DNA of 64,000 bases from the NCBI RefSeq assembly GCF_034353875.1, contig NZ_CP133784.1, forward strand, positions 1,736,001 to 1,800,000, written 5' to 3'. Every line of letters starts with the position of its first letter. Within the stretch, counting starts at the first letter, position 1. Below are positions 25,517-33,140 of this stretch, piece after piece. Origin of the DNA: Pseudomonas sp. MH9.2 (GTDB taxonomy: Bacteria; Pseudomonadota; Gammaproteobacteria; Pseudomonadales; Pseudomonadaceae). The notes under the pieces are model-generated. The model saw only the letters and a list, made by a program, of their open reading frames with translations, was not told the origin of the DNA and ran no database searches. The position numbers and the translations under genes are program-made.

Positions 25517-26641
25517 TCAAACCCTACCTTTCCTGGTCAGTACGAAATGGCGAACCAGCGCGATCATGAAACCCACCATGCCACCCACGACCAGCCCTAG
25601 CAGTATGATGAGGCCTTTTTTGGGTTTGATGGGACGATCAGGCTGCTCAATGGGACCATCCTGGCGATAGACAGAGACGGCGTCTGGGCTTACCTGTAAA
25701 TCTGTGTAAAAACTTTGCTTGATTTGCAGTGCTCTTAAGTTCCCCGTGAAAGGATCGTCAGATTTACGACTTTCGAGGTTCTGAATTTCTGCTTTCAGCG
25801 CTTTGCTGCCACGCATATATGTCAACTGCCCGTCCATGCTGGCAGAGACTTCCGCTGAAATATTGCCAGAAACGATGGGTGGATTTTGCAGGCCAATGGC
25901 CTCAGCCACCGCCAACGCCTCACGCAGCTGGGTGATGGAGTCCTGACGAATTCGGCTTTGTGTTTCTTGTAAGGTAGTGATCTGCTGGCTAAGGTTACGC
26001 GCCCGCACTTCGGCTTCACGGGTAACGTTGCTGATCATTTCTTTTTCCGCTGCGGCACCCGCTCTGGCTGCAAAAGCCTTCACCCAATCGGCGGCTTGGG
26101 CAGGATCCTCGCCTTCAACGATAACGGAATAACGATCTGGCTGCTCTTTGCTCGGAAGACCTATGGTCAATGTTCTTAAAAAATTGGCGTACAACACATC
26201 TTGCGACCCGTTACGCACGGACGCTGGTAGCGAAGGCAAATAAACTTCATTGAAGAAGGCTCGTCGCAATGATTCACTCTGTAAGTTACGGGTGAATACC
26301 TCGTACACATCTTTGGTCGTAAAGGGCGTGAGCTCTGCATCTCTGGTTCGGCCGTAGTTGAAATCAGCGATGCCGTTCAAGGTTGGCGGCTGCAAATAAA
26401 CACGCGCTTCATAAATAGGCTTACTGAGAAAAGCATACGTTGCTGCTGCCAGGGTTGCGACCAAAGCGACACTGATTATCAGAAGCTTCTGAGCCCATAA
26501 CGCCACAACCAATTCAAACAGGTCGATCTCATCCGCGTCCTGCGTCGTTGCCGGGGTGTTCGCCATATCAGGTCTAACCTTTTCAATTTTTATAGTGGGT
26601 TGGTCGACGCTCTGAATATCTTGAGCGTCCTTGCCAAGCAT
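25517..26641 (-). CDS. wzz: Wzz-type chain-length determinant protein (second copy)
   Basis: 374 residues. N-terminal DEIDLFELVVALWAQKLLII, membrane segment 1 (about 50-70), a periplasmic coiled region with RNLSQQITTLQETQSRIRQD, and QPDRPIKPKKGLIILLGLVV leading into membrane segment 2, then a short basic tail (RHFVLTRKGRV). Both ends are closely similar to the first copy, so the pair arose by duplication with divergence in the periplasmic part. The frame opens at 26641; Met26 (26566) begins right at the family-like region and is an alternative start. Two Wzz proteins often give two O-chain length modes. Confidence 0.87.
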   Translation of the reverse strand: MLGKDAQDIQSVDQPTIKIEKVRPDMANTPATTQDADEIDLFELVVALWAQKLLIISVALVATLAAATYAFLSKPIYEARVYLQPPTLNGIADFNYGRTRDAELTPFTTKDVYEVFTRNLQSESLRRAFFNEVYLPSLPASVRNGSQDVLYANFLRTLTIGLPSKEQPDRYSVIVEGEDPAQAADWVKAFAARAGAAAEKEMISNVTREAEVRARNLSQQITTLQETQSRIRQDSITQLREALAVAEAIGLQNPPIVSGNISAEVSASMDGQLTYMRGSKALKAEIQNLESRKSDDPFTGNLRALQIKQSFYTDLQVSPDAVSVYRQDGPIEQPDRPIKPKKGLIILLGLVVGGMVGFMIALVRHFVLTRKGRV

Positions 26642-26787
26642 GACTATTTGAGGTTAGACAATACTTTGATGTTCTGAGTGTCGAAGGTGTAAACAATTGA
26701 GATCTCTTGAAGAGAACCCGGAAAAAGTGCGCACTCCGCGCCCTCTTTCTCTTTCCGCTCGCTGATCATCCAGAATCCGGACTGAAC

Positions 26788-27027
26788 TCAAACCAATCGA
26801 GGCGGTTTTTGTTTTCTCCGGAAGCTCACAATCCAGCCAAGCAGCGGGCCGATCATCATCCCGATCAGCAAGGCTACAATCACAGGGACAGCCACCGACA
26901 GCTCTGGCGCTGACCAGCCGAGAAAGACCAGAGAAACGGGTTGCTGATTTTCCAGCACGAACACTACCGTCGCCAAAACGATCAGCAGGATGATTACGAC
27001 CAACATTACGCGCTTGAAGTTCCGCAT
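26788..27027 (-). CDS. lapA: LapA (YciS) domain inner-membrane protein
   Basis: 79 residues with two membrane segments (about 6-24 and 45-68) joined by the short loop ENQQPVSLVFLGWSAPE, and a basic end RRKQKPPRLV. This matches the lipopolysaccharide assembly protein A domain. In E. coli LapA/LapB adjust LPS synthesis by controlling LpxC stability. The start has AAAGGAG 7 nt upstream. It lies 24 nt after ihfB, the usual Pseudomonas order rpsA-ihfB-lapA-wzz. Confidence 0.9.
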   Translation of the reverse strand: MRNFKRVMLVVIILLIVLATVVFVLENQQPVSLVFLGWSAPELSVAVPVIVALLIGMMIGPLLGWIVSFRRKQKPPRLV

Positions 27028-27051
27028 CTGCCGCTCCTTTTGTTGGGGGCG

Positions 27052-27348
27052 TTAGACGCCCTCTTCTTCGTCTTCGTTGACTCGATCACGCAATTCTTTG
27101 CCCGGTTTGAAGTGAGGGACGAATTTGCCGTCCAGGCTCACGGATTGGCCGGTTTTTGGGTTGCGTCCTACGCGCGGTGAGCGGTAGTGCAGAGAAAAGC
27201 TGCCAAAGCCCCGAATCTCGATGCGATCACCGGTAGCGAGGCATTGAGACATTTGCTCAAGCATGGTCTTGATAGCCAGCTCGACATCCTTGGATGAGAG
27301 CAGCCCTTGATGGGTAACAATTCGATCGATCAACTCCGACTTCGTCAT
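27052..27348 (-). CDS. ihfB: Integration host factor subunit beta
   Basis: 98 residues, HU/IHF fold. It begins [20 protein letters not shown], continues [20 protein letters not shown] with the DNA-intercalating arm [11 protein letters not shown], and ends in an acidic tail (DEDEEEGV). IhfB pairs with IhfA to bend DNA sharply at specific sites, assisting transcription, recombination and replication. Normally it follows rpsA directly; here about 3.3 kb of repeats, an IS and a RAYT remnant separate the two genes. Confidence 0.97.
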   Translation of the reverse strand: MTKSELIDRIVTHQGLLSSKDVELAIKTMLEQMSQCLATGDRIEIRGFGSFSLHYRSPRVGRNPKTGQSVSLDGKFVPHFKPGKELRDRVNEDEEEGV

Positions 27349-27513
27349 ATTTTTCCCTTCTTTTTCAAGCAGCTAGATAAGCGCTCCGAAGGTTTTAGCA
27401 TGACTGGAAGGATTTGAACAGTCCGAGTATTGACTTATGTGAAGGATGATTGGCGGCCCGTGAAGTTCCCTTCATTTATGACATTTTCTGGTGCATATCC
27501 AGGATTAAAACGC

Positions 27514-27795
27514 TCAATTACAGACCACGAGCATGCTCCTGGTGAAATAGCCGGCTGGATTCCACCCGAATGGATAGTCCTCTGGATCTTCTTTGACGTC
27601 GCTGGATTTGCCGAGGACTTTAAAGCCACCCGGTTTGCATTCACGGGTAGCGCGGGCGTAGCAACTGTCCCAACTGGAGTTCATGCCGGAGCATTCGACC
27701 ATCAATCCGCTTTGACCACGTATTACTTTGGTTTTATGGGAGGTGGCACAGCCTGTGAGGGCCAGCATGGCGACAACAATGATGATGCGGCGCAT
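27514..27795 (-). CDS. Small lipoprotein of unknown function
   Basis: 93 residues from ATG 27795, chosen for AAGGA 6 nt upstream and because it begins a clear lipoprotein signal: MRRIIIVVAMLALTGC, lipobox LTGC with Cys16. The mature part has six further cysteines, including CSGMNSSWDSC, CKPGG and the final VVCN, so disulfides are likely after export. The longer open frame to 27969 is not supported. The family is not recognised. It stands alone between ihfB and BIME repeats on the minus strand, in the patch that separates ihfB from rpsA. Confidence 0.7.
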   Translation of the reverse strand: MRRIIIVVAMLALTGCATSHKTKVIRGQSGLMVECSGMNSSWDSCYARATRECKPGGFKVLGKSSDVKEDPEDYPFGWNPAGYFTRSMLVVCN

Positions 27796-27984
27796 GTATT
27801 TCCTTATGCGGGGCGCGTGCCCTGCGACAGCTCGTAGACGATTCAGTCTAGTCTCGGCTTGAAGGGCTTGTCTTGTTGAAAAGACAGGAGGGGGTGATGT
27901 GTTGGTGGTATGACCGTGTGGGGCAATGACAGACGCGAAAGACATGGTGCATTTCACGGCGAAAATCACCTATGGCAGGAGGTT

Positions 27985-28223
27985 GATCGGGATCGAGGGG
28001 CAGCAGGTAGACCGCGCCGCATGGTCTTCGCAGACAAGTCTGCTCCTACGGCCTTGGGGCCAGAAGCGGAGACCGTATGGGCAATGATTTTGATAGGTCG
28101 GAGCTGACTCGTCTGCGAATAAGCACGGCACGGGCTTCCGGCGGGTTTGGGCTTGACCCTGCAGCCACGATCGGGATCGAGGGGCAGCAGGCAGACCGCG
28201 CCGCATGGTCTTCGCAGACAAGT
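27985..28223. repeat. BIME repeats left of the IS element (184-bp period)
   Basis: GATCGGGATCGAGGGG occurs at 27985 and again at 28169, a 184-bp period. Each unit carries an inverted REP (TTCGCAGACAAGTCTGCTCC) and, in the first, a forward REP (GGAGCTGACTCGTCTGCGAA near 28101). The second unit's inverted REP is split by the IS after ACAAGT (28218-28223) and continues at 29888. The region from 27796 to 27984 shows no gene or repeat. Confidence 0.88.
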
Positions 28224-29887
28224 TGTCAGTACCGATGCAAAACTGACCCACCGGGGATGCGGCGGAAATCTTGGACTACCTGGAGGTAGTTCATGTATTC
28301 ATACGAAGACCGTATCCGAGCGGTCAAGCTCTACATCAAACTGGGCAAGCGAACCGGGGCAACTATTCGTCAGTTGGGCTACCCGACGAAGAACTCTTTG
28401 AAGAGCTGGCACGCAGAGTATGAGCGATGCCTCGACCTGCCGCGTGGCTACGAGAACTCGAAGTCGAAGTACTCACTGGCCCAAAGGGAAAAGGCTGTCG
28501 GGCACTATCTCGAATACGGTCGCAACATCGCCGCTACCATCAAGGCGTTAGGCTACCCCGCGCGGGATTCGTTGCGTGCCTGGATTTACGAAATGCACCC
28601 CGAGTTGCATACGCGTGTTGTCGGTCGATCAGACGGGTTAGCCCGGCCGCCAGCGGTGAAGCAGGCAGCGGTCATCGCGCTGTGCACGCGAAAAGAAAGT
28701 GCGAAAGCCCTGGCTCAAAAGCTGGGCGTGTGCAGGCCGACCTTGTACAACTGGAAAAACCAGCTACTCGGCCCAGAGGTATCCCCATCCATGAAGTGTC
28801 GACTTGAACCCTCATCGTCACCGGAACGAGAGGAGTTGCAGCGGCAACTCGAATCTCTCCAGCTCGATGTTCGCCGTTTGCAGCTTGAACATGACCTGTT
28901 GATGAGGGCGAATGAACTCATAAAAAAAGAGACGGGCATCAACCGGCAAGTCCTGACCAATCGGGAGAAGACATTGCTGGCTGATGCCCTGAGGCAGACA
29001 TACTCCTTGTCAGAGCTGCTTGAAGCACTGGGCTTGGCCCGAAGCTCCTATTTCTATCATCGAGCCCGAATGCAGGTCGCGGAAAAGTACACCGAAGTGC
29101 GTCGTGCCATGGCGGACATATTCGAGCGCAATCATCGTTGCTATGGCTACCGTCGGATGCGAGCTTCGTTAAGCAGGCAGCGTGTGCGCCTTTCAGAGAA
29201 GGTGGTGCAGCGCTTGATGAAGCAGGAGTGCCTAGTCGTCGCCAAGCCGAAACGGCGTCGATATGCTTCCTACCTCGGGGAGATCAGTCCGGCGCCGGAA
29301 AACCTCCTCAACCGCGACTTCACGGCTCTAGCTCCGAATGAGAAATGGCTGACCGACATCTCGGAGTTCCAGATCCCGGCCGGTAAGGTGTACCTGTCCC
29401 CCATGATCGACTGCTTCGATGGAAAGGTCATCAGTTGGTCGATCGGCACGCGTCCCGACGCCGAGCTTGTGAACACGATGCTGGATGCCGCTATCGAAAC
29501 GGTGGCCAGCAACGATAAACGGCCTGTTGTTCACTCCGATCGTGGCGCTCACTACCGCTGGCCCGGCTGGTTATCGCGCATCGCTGATGCGAAGCTGATT
29601 CGTTCGATGTCGCGCAAAGGCTGCTCACCAGACAACGCGGCTTGTGAAGGTTTCTTCGGCCGACTGAAAACGGAACTGTTCTATCCTCGCAACTGGCAGT
29701 CAACGAGCATCGAGCAGTTCATTCAGGCCTTGGATTCATACATTCGCTGGTACAACGAAAAACGTATAAAGATTTCCCTCGGCGCGCTCAGTCCCATTGA
29801 GTATCGTGAAAGCCTGGGCTTCGCGGCATAACCAGTCCAAGTTTTTGTCCGCATCCCCGGTGGGTCAGTTTTCAACCGGTATTGACA
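28224..29887 (+). mobile_element. IS3-family insertion sequence inside a REP, 1664 bp
   Basis: Left end TGTCAGTACCGATGCAAAAC (continuing TGACCCACCGGGGATGCGG) and right end, reverse-complemented, TGTCAATACCGGTTGAAAAC (same continuation): about 39-bp terminal inverted repeats with four mismatches and TG...CA tips. The 6-bp sequence ACAAGT is directly repeated at 28218-28223 and 29888-29893. Removing the element plus one copy restores a perfect REP (TTCGCAGACAAGTCTGCTCC). One intact transposase gene fills the element. A 4-bp duplication (CAAG) with TTGTCA ends is an equally exact parsing. Confidence 0.93.
28293..29831 (+). CDS. IS3-family transposase, single long ORF
   Basis: 512 residues. N-terminal helix-turn-helix segments (RIRAVKLYIKLGKRTGATIR and a second near 118-155, KLGVCRPTLYNWKNQLLG) are followed by a coiled region (ELQRQLESLQLDVRRLQLEH). 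Next come an HTH_21-like segment (HRCYGYRRMRASLSRQ) and the rve integrase core. DDE residues are read in LTDISEFQIPAG, VVHSDRGAHY and DNAACEGFFGRLKTELFYPR. IS3 elements usually use two frames joined by -1 frameshifting; here one uninterrupted frame encodes the whole protein. The start has GGAGG 6-7 nt upstream. Intact, so possibly active. Confidence 0.93.
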   Translation: MYSYEDRIRAVKLYIKLGKRTGATIRQLGYPTKNSLKSWHAEYERCLDLPRGYENSKSKYSLAQREKAVGHYLEYGRNIAATIKALGYPARDSLRAWIYEMHPELHTRVVGRSDGLARPPAVKQAAVIALCTRKESAKALAQKLGVCRPTLYNWKNQLLGPEVSPSMKCRLEPSSSPEREELQRQLESLQLDVRRLQLEHDLLMRANELIKKETGINRQVLTNREKTLLADALRQTYSLSELLEALGLARSSYFYHRARMQVAEKYTEVRRAMADIFERNHRCYGYRRMRASLSRQRVRLSEKVVQRLMKQECLVVAKPKRRRYASYLGEISPAPENLLNRDFTALAPNEKWLTDISEFQIPAGKVYLSPMIDCFDGKVISWSIGTRPDAELVNTMLDAAIETVASNDKRPVVHSDRGAHYRWPGWLSRIADAKLIRSMSRKGCSPDNAACEGFFGRLKTELFYPRNWQSTSIEQFIQALDSYIRWYNEKRIKISLGALSPIEYRESLGFAA

Positions 29888-29996
29888 ACAAGTCTGCTCC
29901 TACGGCCTTGCGGCCAGAAGCGGAGACCGTATGGGCAATGATTTTGATAGGTGGGAGCTGACCGGGACGCGTAGTTACGAGTCAGCTCAGCGGCTG
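29888..29996. repeat. BIME repeats right of the IS element
   Basis: Continuation of the split REP (ACAAGTCTGCTCCTACGGCC), then the spacer GCGGAGACCGTATGGGCAAT shared with the left side. A forward REP start (GGGAGCTGAC) follows, carrying CGGGACGCGTAGT at 29963-29975 before an imperfect second arm (ACGAGTCAGCTC). It ends close to the RAYT remnant, as REPs normally flank their RAYT gene. Confidence 0.85.
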
Positions 29997-30009
29997 GGAT
30001 AGTGTGATG

Positions 30010-30467
30010 TTAAAGCCATATGGCGTCCCACAGTGGGTAGTCACCTATTCGCTTGACCAGCCCGGCTCGCAGGGGGTTTGCGACGATGTAGCGGGCGAGT
30101 TTTTTTAGGTCGTTTTCGGGGCGGAGGGTTGTATCGTGGTATCCGCGTTGCCATACACGGTTTTGGCTTGGGTGGCTTTGTTGATTGCGATAGCGCTTCG
30201 GGCTTTGATTTGTTGCATGACGCGGGAAAGGGAGTTTTGCTTTAGCTCGATGAGCCAGTGCAGGTGATCGGGCATCACTACCCAGGCTAATGACTGAACC
30301 AGGCTTTGCTCTTCGGCGCGTTTTAGTTCGGAGACGACCAACCGTCCCAGGCGCCAGTCTTTGAAGAGGGGGTGGCGGTTTTGGGTGACGGTGGTTAACA
30401 GGTAAATTTGGCTGATTTCAGAGAGTCGGCCATGGCGTAGGCTATGGCTGTGCGCGTGTTTGGGCAT
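30010..30467 (-). pseudogene. REP-associated tyrosine transposase (RAYT), frameshifted
   Basis: Minus-strand start MPKHAHSHSLRHGRLSEISQ; the Y1/HUH core motif VVMPDHLHWLIEL is intact. After ATQAK the frame is lost. One base added in the AAAA run near 30165-30168 restores RVWQRGYHDTTLRPENDLKK and LARYIVANPLRAGLVKRIGD, the typical RAYT C-terminus including a Tyr in GYHD, ending at TAA 30010-30012. The restored protein would be 152 residues, normal for the family. As read, the last third is missing (stop at 30105), so it is probably inactive. BIME copies lie just downstream. Confidence 0.88.
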
Positions 30468-30591
30468 TCCGTTGCCCCTCCCGTTGGGTAATCAGGTGTA
30501 TGTCCCAGATTAGCCAAGTGTGGGGTGGTGTGCAGGGAGGTATGTTTGGCGAGGTGTGTCAGAGGGATCGTGATGGGCTTTTCGCAAGCAC

Positions 30592-30620
30592 AAAAAAGGG
30601 CGACCGAAGTCGCCCTTTTT
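30592..30620 (-). terminator. Rho-independent terminator of rpsA
   Basis: Minus strand: GGGCGAC, loop TTCG, GTCGCCC followed by TTTTTT (with A-run on the other side). Stable UUCG-type tetraloop. It lies 18 nt beyond the rpsA stop. The symmetric A/T tails would also allow it to act on plus-strand transcripts. Confidence 0.93.
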
Positions 30621-30637
30621 CTATGGTCAATCAGAAC

Positions 30638-32329
30638 TTAGTTCTGTTTTTCCATTTGTGCGCGAAGCAGGTCACCGATGGTGGTAGGACCTGTGCTTTC
30701 CGCAGTTTCTGGCTTGGCGCGCAGGCTTTGGATAGCTTCTTTCTCGTCTTCAACGTCTTTCGACTTGATGGACAATTGGATTACGCGGCTCTTGCGATCA
30801 ACGCTGATGATCTTGGCTTCAACTTCTTCGCCTTCTTTCAGAACGTTACGCGCGTCTTCAACGCGGTCACGGCTGATTTCGGAGGCTTTCAGAGTAGCTT
30901 CGATGTCGTCGCCCAGAGTGATGATGGCGCCTTTGGCGTCAACTTCTTTAACGATACCGCGAACGATAGCGCCTTTGTCGTTGACCATCACGTACTCGGA
31001 GAACGGATCGCTTTCCAGCTGTTTGATGCCCAGGGAGATGCGTTCACGCTCTGGATCAACAGACAGGATCACGGTGTCGAGCTCATCGCCCTTCTTGAAG
31101 CGACGTACGGCTTCTTCGCCAACTTCGTTCCAGGAGATGTCGGACAGGTGAACCAGGCCGTCGATGCCGCCGTCCAGACCAATGAAGATACCGAAATCGG
31201 TGATCGACTTGATGGTGCCGGAGATTTTATCGCCCTTGTTGAACTGGCCAGAGAAATCTTCCCATGGGTTAGATTTGCACTGTTTGATACCGAGGGAGAT
31301 ACGACGACGCTCTTCGTCGATGTCCAGAACCATAACTTCCACTTCGTCGCCAACTTGTACGACTTTCGAAGGGTGGATGTTTTTGTTGGTCCAGTCCATT
31401 TCGGAAACGTGTACCAAGCCTTCAACGCCTTCTTCCAGCTCAGCGAAGCAGCCGTAGTCGGTCAGGTTGGTAACACGGGCTGTTACGCGAGTGCCTTCTG
31501 GGTAGCGAGCTTTGATAGCGACCCATGGATCTTCGCCCAACTGCTTCAGACCCAAGGAAACACGATTGCGTTCGCGATCGTACTTCAGGACTTTTACATC
31601 GATCTCATCGCCAACGTTGACGATTTCCGATGGATGCTTGATGCGTTTCCAAGCCATGTCGGTAATGTGCAGCAGGCCATCGACGCCACCCAGATCGACG
31701 AATGCGCCGTAATCGGTGAGGTTTTTGACGATACCTTTGACTTGCTGACCTTCTTGCAAGGATTCCAGCAGAGCTTCGCGCTCAGCGCTGTTCTCGGCTT
31801 CAAGGACGCTACGGCGGGAAACGACAACGTTGTTGCGTTTCTGGTCGAGTTTGATGACCTTGAATTCGAGCTCTTTGCCTTCCAGGTGAGTCGTGTCACG
31901 CACTGGGCGGACATCAACCAGAGAACCAGGCAGGAACGCACGGATGCCGTTAACGTCGACAGTGAAGCCGCCTTTAACCTTACCGTTGATAACGCCCTTG
32001 ACCACTTCTTCAGCTGCGAAAGCCGCTTCCAGAACAATCCAGCACTCAGCACGCTTGGCTTTTTCGCGGGACAGCTTGGTTTCGCCAAAGCCATCTTCGA
32101 CCGCGTCCAGTGCAACGTGCACTTCGTCGCCGATCTTGATGGTCAGCTCGCCAGCGTCGTTGTGGAACTGCTCCAGCGGGATGAGGCCTTCAGATTTCAG
32201 ACCGGCGTGAACCGTAACCCATCCAGCCTGGTAATCGATATCAACGATGATCGCGGTGATGATCGAACCGGCCTGAAGGTTGAGGGTCTTTAGGCTTTCT
32301 TCAAAAAGTTCTGCAAAGCTTTCGCTCAT
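30638..32329 (-). CDS. rpsA: 30S ribosomal protein S1
   Basis: 563 residues, the usual RpsA length, with six S1 RNA-binding domains. The repeats are visible as [60 protein letters not shown] and a more diverged sixth with [16 protein letters not shown]. The first two N-terminal domains are the ribosome-binding, degenerate ones. S1 unwinds and docks mRNA on the 30S subunit. The start has AGGAA about 7 nt upstream. A terminator-like hairpin lies in the cmk-rpsA gap, suggesting partly separate expression. Confidence 0.97.
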   Translation of the reverse strand: MSESFAELFEESLKTLNLQAGSIITAIIVDIDYQAGWVTVHAGLKSEGLIPLEQFHNDAGELTIKIGDEVHVALDAVEDGFGETKLSREKAKRAECWIVLEAAFAAEEVVKGVINGKVKGGFTVDVNGIRAFLPGSLVDVRPVRDTTHLEGKELEFKVIKLDQKRNNVVVSRRSVLEAENSAEREALLESLQEGQQVKGIVKNLTDYGAFVDLGGVDGLLHITDMAWKRIKHPSEIVNVGDEIDVKVLKYDRERNRVSLGLKQLGEDPWVAIKARYPEGTRVTARVTNLTDYGCFAELEEGVEGLVHVSEMDWTNKNIHPSKVVQVGDEVEVMVLDIDEERRRISLGIKQCKSNPWEDFSGQFNKGDKISGTIKSITDFGIFIGLDGGIDGLVHLSDISWNEVGEEAVRRFKKGDELDTVILSVDPERERISLGIKQLESDPFSEYVMVNDKGAIVRGIVKEVDAKGAIITLGDDIEATLKASEISRDRVEDARNVLKEGEEVEAKIISVDRKSRVIQLSIKSKDVEDEKEAIQSLRAKPETAESTGPTTIGDLLRAQMEKQN

Positions 32330-32400
32330 TTTAATTCCTGTTGATCAAGGGCGAAGAATACGCCCATCTGCCACGTTCCAGACAACGTGGGTTTCGTTCA

Positions 32401-32446
32401 AATAAAAGAAGGCCTGTGGGACTATGCCTGGTCTCCCACACGCTTC
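32401..32446 (-). terminator. Imperfect terminator-like hairpin between cmk and rpsA
   Basis: Minus strand: GAAG-CG-TGTGGGA, 12-nt loop, TCCCACA-GGC-CTTC, then TTTTATTT. The core is a perfect 7-bp stem (32415-32421 with 32434-32440), extended by 4 bp past a small internal loop. It begins right after the cmk stop and could attenuate read-through into rpsA. Confidence 0.55.
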
Positions 32447-32450
32447 CTTG

Positions 32451-33140
32451 TCATCCGGCGAGATCGCGAAGTGCGATTTCACTCAAAATGCGTTCCAGCA
32501 CCTGCTCGATGGATAATTCAGTGGAATCCAGCTGTATGGCGTCATGCGCCGGCTTGAGCGGGGCTACCGCTCGCTGGGTGTCACGCTCATCGCGTGCACA
32601 TATCTCATCTAGCAGACTCGACAGACTAACATCATCGCCTTTTGCCTTCAACTGCAAGTAACGGCGACGTGCACGTTCCTCGGCGCTGGCGGTCAGAAAA
32701 ATCTTCAGCGGCGCATCCGGGAACACCACAGTGCCCATGTCGCGACCATCGGCTACCAGGCCCGGCGGCTCCTGAAACGCGCGCTGGCGCTGGAGCAAGG
32801 CATCGCGCACCGCGGGCAGTGAAGCCACTTGCGAGGCGCCATTGCCGATCTGTTCGTTGCGGATGGCGTGGGTGACATCTTCGCCTTCCAGAGTAATCCG
32901 CTGCCCGTGATCATCGGTGCCGACGTTGAACTGCACATCCAGATGAGCGGCCAGCAGCTTCAGGGCCTCTTCATTCGTCAGGTCGACGCCGTGGTTACGC
33001 GCGGAGAACGCCAGCAAACGATAGAGCGCTCCGGAATCCAGCAGACACCAACCCAGATGCTTGGCCAACCGGCCAGCAACGGTGCCCTTGCCTGAACCGC
33101 TAGGTCCATCGATGGTGATGACTGGCGCTCGAACTCTCAT
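32451..33140 (-). CDS. cmk: Cytidylate kinase
   Basis: 229 residues. P-loop [15 protein letters not shown] near residue 12, [13 protein letters not shown], and the CMP-site [20 protein letters not shown]. It phosphorylates CMP and dCMP. The start at 33140 ([11 protein letters not shown]) overlaps the end of tyrA-aroA as ATGA; the frame extends upstream only inside that gene. Order tyrA-aroA, cmk, rpsA is conserved in Pseudomonas. Confidence 0.96.
   Translation of the reverse strand: MRVRAPVITIDGPSGSGKGTVAGRLAKHLGWCLLDSGALYRLLAFSARNHGVDLTNEEALKLLAAHLDVQFNVGTDDHGQRITLEGEDVTHAIRNEQIGNGASQVASLPAVRDALLQRQRAFQEPPGLVADGRDMGTVVFPDAPLKIFLTASAEERARRRYLQLKAKGDDVSLSSLLDEICARDERDTQRAVAPLKPAHDAIQLDSTELSIEQVLERILSEIALRDLAG

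Noticed and set aside
27430..27837. 135-codon plus-strand ORF opposite the small lipoprotein
   Set aside because: The minus-strand frame has a ribosome site and lipobox; this one has neither.
27970..28289. Short ORFs on both strands in the 28-kb repeats
   Set aside because: They lie entirely within BIME sequence and repeat with it.
30500..32293. 597-codon plus-strand ORF antisense to rpsA
   Set aside because: Shadow of rpsA; the repeated pattern only mirrors the S1 domains.
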